This document shows, in pieces, positions 57,022 to 64,000 of a stretch of DNA of 64,000 bases. Source of the stretch: Cylicocyclus nassatus. Taxonomy: Eukaryota; Nematoda; Chromadorea; Rhabditida; Strongylidae. Each line of letters opens with the position of its first letter. The stretch's first letter is position 1. The stretch spans positions 1,110,359 to 1,174,358 of the forward strand of contig CATQJL010000223.1 in the NCBI GenBank assembly GCA_958299035.1, written 5' to 3'. The notes beneath the pieces are model-generated. The model did not search any database, was not told the DNA's origin, and saw only the letters and a list, made by a program, of their open reading frames with translations. A program made the position numbers and the translations under genes.

Positions 57022-59012
57022 TAGTCGAATAATCATGACTTATAATAACGGGCTAAGAATGTTTACGTGACTTTGTCTGTGTGTTGTCTGTTACGAAATT
57101 CGTGGAGCGTGTTCCAGCAAACGTTCTGTTCCCAAATTTTGCAAAGCACATGCTACCAGCACAAACTCCACCATGCAAAAGCATGAGCGGATTTGTTGAG
57201 TGGAACTCACAGAAATTGCGCGTCAAACGGGTCCACTTCGCTTCTGACCTACAAAATTACGTCCCTATCAGCACTTTTTGCAGTCGTCGATGAGTTTGGT
57301 AAGCAAATGTGCAAGCGATGGAATTTAGCCAGAAAAGTGGTCGAAAGTTTACTACATAACGAAAACGGCGCCAAAACGAATCGGTTGTGTAAATGGTCAA
57401 TTTGCCAAGTCTAGCTAAGCGTTTGAGAAGATTTTCGCACAGACATGTAGCTCACGGTTATCATTACCTTTATGGCGACTACCAAGTCATGACAAATCCA
57501 GAAACCTACTCAAATTTGCGTTTGTCTTCCTGCGAAAAGTTTCATCCACGCGAAATCACCGATCTCACGTGAAAAGACTTTCTAGATGAGTGGTTGGTTA
57601 CATTTTATTCGTGGTAGTCGGCATAGCGCGGTGAGTTCCAGTGCCACGATTTTACGAGAATGAGTAAGGCACATATATAGTAGAGCCAGTGCGAACCTCT
57701 GCAAAGCAGAGGTGACGCACTGGTTATATACAGAGTGTCCCAAAAAGATGTGCACACTGTTTCGTTAATAACTCTCTTGCTTTCATGTCTTTTGCCGAGC
57801 TTAAAATACCATTCTGTAGAGCGAGGATAAACTCAAATTTGCAGTATTATGCGAAACTCCAATCTCTTTTTGTTACTGTAGGAGTTCGGTAAGAACTTTT
57901 AGCATATAGCATCACTATGGAATAAGGCTTTCGATGAAATAATTTCAAGAAAATCTAAAAAATTCTGTAGCAAGGTTTTCAGGCGTTCTGATTTCACAAC
58001 ATAACTTTCCATCACTTTTTCGAGCCTTCTTGATGGCGTATTCACATTTCTGCTGAACATTGGAAAATTATTTGTTATCCTAAATCTGAAATAACTCATG
58101 AAAGAAACAGTTTACTGATGTGCAGTTTTCATATTTAGAATCGGCGACTATGATTAACTCAGTTCAAAAGTTTCTGCTTATTTGGCTCTTTTCTGAGGCA
58201 AAATACAGCTTTCCATTGCTTAAAATCCTCCTCGAAATTCTTACCGTGATCCTACAGTAATGAAAAGCGGCTGATAAGTCCCTCCATGCTATAAATTTAA
58301 GTTTGTCCTCACTCTACAGAATGGTACCTCAAGCTCAACAGAAGACATGAAAACAAGAGAGTTATTAACAATTAAACGGTGTGCACATCTTTTTGGGACA
58401 CTCTGTATAGTCGAATATTCGACTATTCGAATATTTGAATAATCATAGTTGTCCGAATATTCGAGTATTCGAGTAAATTGAATAATCTAGTGGCTTAAAT
58501 AATGCTGGTTTTTTCTTTGTTGCAGTTTTGCAAAAAAAATTAATCGCTGTATTTGATTTAAATTTGTAGCTGATGATTACATGCGTAGCAAGTGGTAAGG
58601 ATGACTGGGTTATTGTTGCTTGGTCAGGGTCTACCTAGGATACAGAAGAATTTTACCCAAACATGTACAGTTGTAGCGGTGGAATCCAGTCAAAATTGTG
58701 GGATTTGAGGAATTTGCGGGGCTTGCGGGATTTAGTTATAACTTCTTCTAAAACAATTTTATTTGGAATTTGTAAAAAGATTTGGCTTCAGCTTGATGAG
58801 GTGAATCTTTTAGTATACATTATGCCCATTTTCATGGTGCATTGTATTGTATTGGCGTGTGTTATGAGATTATAAACATGTATTGCTGCTCATATGAACA
58901 AAATTTGAAAATAACGAACAATATCGTATGTGTACCGTATCACCATGGACTACGGGCATAATGTATACTAAAAGATTCGTCTCATCAAGCTGAAGCTAAT
59001 TCTTCTTGCAGA
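57022..59012. other. Passenger DNA between Helitrons B and C
   Basis: 1991 bp that is not part of the palindrome arm. It contains a hairpin at 57686-57723 (CCAGTGCG...CGCACTGG), a MITE at 57731-58405, a TCGAATATTCG-rich stretch (58409-58490) and a small inverted repeat (58784-58830 with 58951-59000). Short frames near 57081-57414 have no recognisable domain. Either captured neighbouring DNA or the body of a larger Helitron. Confidence 0.7.
57731..58405. mobile_element. TA-type MITE (CAGAGTGTCCC ends), 675 bp
   Basis: Left end CAGAGTGTCCCAAAAAGATG, right end CATCTTTTTGGGACACTCTG, TA on both sides (57729-57730 and 58406-58407). Best-preserved member of the family also seen at 35408, in pieces around 30310/35191 and as a relic near 46500. 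The arms are inverted throughout. Confidence 0.9.
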
Positions 59013-59495
59013 TCTTATATATAAAGCTGAATGTCTGTTTGTATGTCTGTATGTCTGTCTGTCTGTATGTATGTATGTACGTATGTTCCGAATAGAAAAT
59101 TCCATTTCTGAACCGATCGGGACCAAACTTGGCACACATACGCTTTGGACCCCGGCGGATGTCATAGGCTACTTTTCGTCATCGATCGATATCGATTTTA
59201 TCGATTTTTTGGAAAATTGGAGCTACAGGGCTGGGAGTTGGCACAGGGGGGTAAACGAGCATGCTGATCACCCCCGTGGGGGTGATCAGCATGCTCGATT
59301 ACACCCCTCTGCCAAATTCCAGCCCCCTAGCTCAAATTTTGCAAAAAATCGCTAAAATCGACATCGATGATAACGAAAAATGGACTGTGACACCCGCCGG
59401 GGCCCGAAAGGTATGTGTGCCAAGTTTGGTCCGGATCGGTTAAGAAATGGAATTTTCTATTCGGAACATACGGCGGAGCCGGGTAAGCCAGCTAG
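59013..59495 (+). mobile_element. Helitron C, minimal internally palindromic copy, 483 bp
   Basis: 5' TCTTATATATAAAGCTGAATG after A; microsatellite to about 59079; then two arms of about 195 bp meeting at CACCCCC-GT-GGGGGTG (near 59276). The right arm runs back through TTTTCTATTCGGAACATACG, complement of CGTATGTTCCGAATAGAAAA. Only the first 67 bp and the last 24 bp (GCGGAGCCGGGTAAGCCAGCTAG region) are outside the stem. It ends CTAG followed by T. Confidence 0.9.
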
Positions 59496-60584
59496 TAATA
59501 AATATTGGCTACTATGAAACAGGAAATGACCTTGAGATCACAACTGTCGATCTTGGTAAAATGCTTATCCAAAGCGTCTTGATAAAGGTGCTACCTTCCC
59601 TAACTGCTGAACGAGTTCCTGAAAGAAGTTATGAGCGGTTGGAAGTATAGAGTCATTGAGCTAGCTCTGCATATTACTTTGAAGACCAGTTCGAAAGACC
59701 ATAATGGGCATGATGTTGTGGGTACTCACTACAAAGAGCAAAATTCTATTAGAATAACGAACGTCCTTGTGCCGCTAATTGATGTGACTGATTGATTGCG
59801 AAGTTTGGAGACGCTTGAGACTTCTACTAGAGAGCCGTTCAGCAGATAAGGAAAGTAGGTTAGGAGTCAGTTCACTAAGGAGCATTTGATAACACCATTT
59901 CGTTTGTTCGGATGGCGTGCGGCATGCGATCTTTCTGTTTAGAACGAGCAACACGTGAAAGCAACAACAAGCAATGTTTCGATCGCAATTAAAATGACCT
60001 TACATCGCAGATCCCTGCGCACTGTGCCTTGAGCATCAAACGAATGCAATTACCGCAATCAGCGCATGAAATACCCTGTGCCTGACTTAGAACAAATCGA
60101 TCAAAGTTCAAAGTAACTCTATACCATACTCCAACAGTATCCGTACGATGTGTCATCAGCAGCAAATCTGGCGATGTTGTTTTCAGCACACTGACTAATC
60201 TAACCAAACAAAAATGTGCAAAACTGAGCGAAAACTTACTGCCTACCGTATGCCTACAGTAAATCGACAGATTGTGGCACTTCTACATATAGTATGATGT
60301 GTCTCGCCGAGCTGGATCGAACAGTGTCCTCGGATTCAAAATTCGTCCATTCTGAAACGAGATATGGCGATGCTACGCGGATTCCGACAGACTCTAGTGA
60401 TGTGCGGCGCACTCCGTCGCACTCTAGTGGACTGCGCCGCACTCCGGCGGCTTGCAGCGCACTGCGACTTTTTTGACGAATTATGAGCGGTATCGTATGT
60501 CATAAATCCTCCTGCTTCATACAAAGTTTTCCGAAATTTTCCTGCAAGCCTGGCAATAGTTGACTGTGAAGTATACTCTGGACT

Positions 60585-61205
60585 GAATCGAATAAATATT
60601 CGAGTATTCGAATAAAGTATTCGATTAAATTCTATTCGAAATACGATTATTCTAAAATTTCAAAATTTCGAATATATTCGATATTCGCTTATTCGAAATT
60701 TGTCAATCTCGAATTTATTCGGTTATTCGGTTATTCGAAAATTTTGATTTTCGAAAATATTCGAGCATTCGAATATTTATTTTCAGAAGTTACTCGATTA
60801 TTCGACAATTTTGTGTAACCGAATAACTACATGACAGCATCATAATTTTGACTGCTATATCAGCAACCATCGTTTGCTGTCCAAGTTGCCCACTGCACGG
60901 AGTCCTTCATTGTGACAATTCGACCAAAATTTGTTTGAATATTCGACATATTCGATGCAAAATATTCGTTTATTCGGATTTTTTTCATTTCGAATATATT
61001 CGATATTCGATTATTCGACGATTTTTTTATTTCGAAAATACTCGATATTTGATTATTCGACATTTTTGTTTTTCGAAAATATTCGATATTCGAATATTTT
61101 GACATTTTTTGCTTTTGAAAATATTCGAAATTCGATTATTCGATATTTTTGATTTTCGAATATATTCGGTTATTCGATTATTCGAAAAAATTCTTGAATA
61201 TTCCA
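60585..61205. repeat. TTCGAATA-rich low-complexity tract
   Basis: Irregular repetition of ATTCGAATATTCGA and TCGATTATTCGA, self-complementary in many registers, with a unique-looking interruption at 60830-60930. A shorter tract of the same kind is at 58409-58490. Confidence 0.85.
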
Positions 61206-61810
61206 AAGTATACTGTGAAGCTTCTTCTGTCCGCACATCTAATCCCTCCGACGCTCTACAAAATGCTTAACTTCTTATGAAAAACCTTTGCAATTCTGAA
61301 TTTTGCATTCGCCTAAGTTTTTTGAGAAAGTGTTCCAACCTTTCAACCATAAGTTCCCCGAAAAACTCCTTCTTTTCCTTATAGATCCCTAATATACTTT
61401 TCATGCTCTTGAAATCTACTTCAATCTCCCATGAGTTTGTCTTGCTCAAAGCTGCGTAAACAAATTGCACCACTTGCATGTTAATCTGCCAAAGTTTCAC
61501 TCCGATTTTTTGCAAGATACCTCAGTGCTTCCGTATTTCTATACTAAAATAAGTTTTTCCATCCATCCAGTATTCTGCTGCTCGCACTGAGCGTCCCTCC
61601 CGAATGCCCTCCAAGCTCCAATGCCCCGAAATCTTTTGCGACTACTTTTCCTCAAAATTGAAGCAGCAAGAGAATTCGGCTCTACAACTTGAAGGGTTTC
61701 AATATAGATTCAAATTTTCAAATTTGACAGTTTTGAGCTAATCACACTCTTTCCCTCTTTGTCAGGACCTCTTTCACGAAAATGTGCACGATCCAGGTAA
61801 CATGTACCTT
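61206..61810. other. Possible small coding exons, uncertain
   Basis: Minus-strand frame 61267-61515 (82 codons, Lys/Glu/Leu-rich with many hydrophobic heptads) and a plus-strand frame of about 65 codons at 61552-61742 read protein-like. A plus-strand exon-like bit CTCTTTGTCAG|GACC...CCAG|GTAACA spans 61766-61796. No domain or consistent gene model; either could be chance or transposon remains. Confidence 0.25.
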
Positions 61811-62016
61811 TATTTCATTTTCATTTTCATTAAATACGCTCAAGGCGTACCATAAAAAAAACAGAACAAACAGTGTAATTGTTAGTTTTACACAAAGCAC
61901 GAATAACAACAGAACATCATATGCTTCAGGCCCAGACTTCATAAAACTAAAGAATAACGACTTAGCTTGCAAGAAGACTGCTGGATATTACAAATGTCAA
62001 TGATGAGTTATATCCA

Positions 62017-62330
62017 CAGAGATGGAACCCATGCCTCCGCGTTAGCCAGCAAACGATCTTAAAGTATTCAAACAAGCAAACGACGGCGGGTACATACCCA
62101 CCGGCATGCCGGGGAGAGCCCAAAACTCCATGAGCATTGTCATATGTGCAAAACAGAATATCGTCAAGTACTGCACAACGAATGAATCTAAACAAATTGT
62201 TATCTAAGGAGATGGTACCCATGCCCCTTCGTTTGCTAGCCACGATCTCAAAAGATTTCCAAGAAACAAACCGGAATTTATAGTTCAACCAGTTTGCCGA
62301 GGAGAGCCCAACTCCAAAGCAAGAATAAGC
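62017..62330 (-). repeat. Diverged tandem duplication, about 190-bp period
   Basis: GAGATGGAACCCATGCCTCC and GAGATGGTACCCATGCCCCT (about 62020 and 62211) are each followed by a GTTAGCCAGCAAACGATCT-like segment, AAGCAAAC and GCCGGGGAGAGCCCAA/GCCGAGGAGAGCCCAA. Two copies, clearly diverged. Confidence 0.75.
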
Positions 62331-62621
62331 ATAATATGATCTTCAAGCAATCAAAGCAAGCAAGCTGTGCGAAACAGGCTAAAATATAGATGTGACCAGG
62401 CTTGAACCACATGATGAAGAGAACAGTGTTAGTAAAAGGCTCAAAAGCAGTTGAGTTCAACATATGCAAAGTTATAAATTGGCTGCTAGTCAGTGCATAT
62501 TCGTAACCCAATCATGCTCATTGCACGTGTCTGGTTGTAACCGCGCAGTCATAAAAGAAGGGAAGTAAGGTACGTTGAACCTGCAAAAAAGTCATTCAAT
62601 CTTCTTTTTTTAAGCTCTCTT

Positions 62622-63999
62622 CTAAGAGGAACTATCACTGCATGCCAAAAGTTCGTGTGGTAATTCTTGTAACATTTTTGATGTGCGAACAAAAAACTCC
62701 TGCTCAAATAAGGAACGAAATCGTTGTCGCCCACCAAAGTGACGGAAATAAATAGAGAATGCACTAGTCCTTCCATGGCTAGGTCTGAAAACCCAGTACT
62801 TGGAAGGCCTCAACCTGGTTTCACCCCTAAAAATCCTGAAAGCTAATATGATATCATGAACAACTCTCCGATATGTAATGCTTTCAAGATCAAGAATTTT
62901 CAACCTCTCTTCATAACTAGGAAGTAATCGGGGGTAAGCTGGATTAGGAAAACAGCGGTAGAAAAGCAGTTTTGTGAACACTTTTTGAACCTTCTCCAAT
63001 GCCTGCTTGTGCTTCCTCAGGGAGGGGCTCCAAACTTGAGTCGCATATTCGAGAACAGGAATAACAAGGGCTTTATAAAGTCTCAACAAAATTTTTTGAT
63101 CAGTTGATTTGATGTTTCTAAAGATTGTGTATAAGATGGAAAAAGCACGGGAGGTGACGGAGGCGATCTGTAGATCCGGTTTCAATCTCGAATCTATCAG
63201 AACTCCCAGATCTTTGACGAATGTTTTGTTAATCAGTGCTATTCCATTGTGCTGATAATGCACTTGTTCTTCGCCACCGATGTGAAAAACGGAACTTTTA
63301 GCAATGTTAACAGAAATATCCCACTTTGTACACCAGGCAATCATGAGATCAATAGAATGTTGTAAAGCTTCTTGGATCTCATAGCGATTTTCATTGCTGT
63401 ACATTCCGTATATTTTTATGTCGTCTGCATACATAAGTACATGAATTCCGGGGTGAGTTTTTAACAGCTGGGGTAAATCAGCAGTATAGACCGTAAATAG
63501 AAGGGGAGACAGAACACCTCCCTGAGGAAGCCCACTAACGCAAGGAAAACGCTCAGAGTGTTCATTCCCAACGCGGACAGTCATATGTCTAGATTGGAGA
63601 TATGACTTGAGCCAATCAAGTAAGGCGCCTCTGACCCCATAATGCTCAACTTTGTACAGCAATTTAGCATGACTTATACGATCAAACGCCTTTGGAAAGA
63701 TCAAAGTAGATAACGTCCACTTTCTGTCCCAACAAGATAGCATTGACCCAATCATGAATTGAATCGATCAACTGGGTAACAGTAGAAGCACCATTAACAA
63801 AGCCGTGTTGCTCTGGGGGAATAATTTTGAATCTTTCGAACCACTCCAAAAGTTTATCACGAATTATTTTTTCCAAAACTTTGCATGGGACGGGATTGAT
63901 GCTAATAGGTCTGAAGTCAGAAACCACTTGAGGTTTACTGACTTTTGGAACGGCTGTGACAATAGCTTCTTTCCAGATACTTGGTACCTCACCACACAT
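62622..63999 (-). pseudogene. LINE reverse transcriptase with a single-base frameshift, 5' partial
   Basis: Two overlapping minus-strand frames (63682-63999 and 62622-63755) form one reverse transcriptase domain. In order: an FRPIS motif, LEKII, QHGF, a DLSK-AFD block, GLPQGGVLSPLLF and the catalytic YADD in MYADDIKIY, then a thumb-like region with VLEYATQVWSP. One surplus base near 63689-63691 (AAAGGCG where AAAGCG is expected in the SK-AFD block) shifts the frame. The terminal region resembles CR1/Jockey-type elements of animals. A sequencing error is possible, so the copy may be intact. The endonuclease would lie beyond the right edge. Confidence 0.85.
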
Positions 64000-64000
64000 G

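Larger units (their letters stand above)
56066..59495 (+). mobile_element. Composite Helitron insertion in the right palindrome arm
   Basis: Begins TCTTATATATAAAGCTGAATG after A (56065) and ends GGTAAGCCAGCTAG before T (59496). Removing 56066-59495 joins GACGTCA to TAATAAATATTGG, exactly what the uninterrupted left arm shows in reverse at 53953-53977. The unit inserted between A and T is therefore bounded by the 5' end of Helitron B and the 3' end of Helitron C. It holds B (956 bp), 1991 bp of passenger DNA and C (483 bp). Confidence 0.9.
53003..60490. mobile_element. Giant fold-back element, about 2-kb arms, TA-flanked
   Basis: Left end CCGCTCATAATTCGTCAAAA; right end TTTTGACGAATTATGAGCGG; TA at 53001-53002 and 60491-60492. 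The left arm 53003-54981 and right arm 55064-60490 are near-identical inverted copies around an 82-bp loop. The right arm also contains a 3430-bp composite Helitron (56066-59495), leaving about 1997 bp of arm. Without it the element is about 4.06 kb. Arms contain only short frames and no transposase. TA duplication and terminal pairing suggest the Tc1/mariner superfamily, but the termini do not match a family I know. Confidence 0.9.
61811..64000 (-). mobile_element. LINE retrotransposon (CR1/Jockey-like), truncated by the window end
   Basis: Carries a reverse transcriptase frame (62622 to the right edge). A possible 3' tail on the minus strand is ATGAAAATGAAAATGAAA (61811-61830, + strand TTTCATTTTCATTTTCAT), preceded by GCCTTGAGCGTATTTA; short repeats of this kind commonly end poly(A)-less LINEs. 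The approximately 800-bp 3' untranslated part includes a diverged duplication (62017-62330). The 3' border is inferred; the 5' part lies beyond the window. Confidence 0.6.

Noticed and set aside
61742..61972. Hydrophobic 76-codon minus-strand frame as a membrane protein
   Set aside because: Overlaps the presumed LINE 3' tail; TTTCAT repeats and AT-rich sequence generate hydrophobic codons. No supporting gene structure.
1..64000. tRNA or rRNA genes
   Set aside because: I looked for tRNA-like box A/B elements and rRNA core sequences and saw none; a covariance search would be needed to exclude degraded tRNA-derived repeats.

Overview
The window looks like repeat-dominated DNA from a metazoan, most likely a nematode. 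The clues are a terminal inverted repeat starting CAGTGCTGGCCAAAA (the start of the Tc1 family of Caenorhabditis), many TA-flanked TTAGGTTG mariner-type elements, an animal LINE reverse transcriptase and AT-rich intergenic DNA. No complete host gene is visible; only a few candidate exons around 26.2-29.8 kb (and, weaker, 61.3-61.7 kb) look non-repetitive and spliced. No tRNA, rRNA or CRISPR was seen.

Layout. 1-18350: an 18-kb satellite with higher-order units of five to seven 122-164-bp monomers, running off the left edge of the window. 18822-25259: a Helitron with mariner elements nested in it and a 500-N gap whose two sides are capped by SMART cDNA primer sequence; a third copy of that primer sits inside the satellite. 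25260-30420: candidate exons, a Tc1-type fold-back element nested in an older inverted-repeat element, and a short tandem repeat. 30420-35186: an LTR retrotransposon (minus strand) with degraded gag and protease, no visible reverse transcriptase, a TA-type MITE inside one LTR, and itself inserted in an older MITE. 35.4-53 kb: a dense field of fold-back elements (mariner-type, TTAA-type, hAT-type and others). 53003-60490: one giant TA-flanked palindrome with about 2-kb arms whose right arm is interrupted by a 3.43-kb composite Helitron insertion. 60.5-61.2 kb: TTCGAATA-rich low-complexity DNA. 61.8-64 kb: a LINE on the minus strand, frameshifted and running off the right edge.

How it fits together. 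This is a transposon graveyard in which insertion order can often be read because target duplications and sister copies allow empty sites to be reconstructed. The repeated theme is that non-autonomous elements of different superfamilies (mariner/Tc1, TTAA-type, Helitron and a large TA-type element) are near-complete inverted repeats, so any read-through transcript would be long double-stranded RNA. The Helitrons are the most unusual: ordinary asymmetric Helitron ends enclosing a nearly complete palindrome.

Coordinates of repeat ends were read by eye. Identities are qualitative, and family assignments rest on terminal motifs and target duplications, not on database searches.
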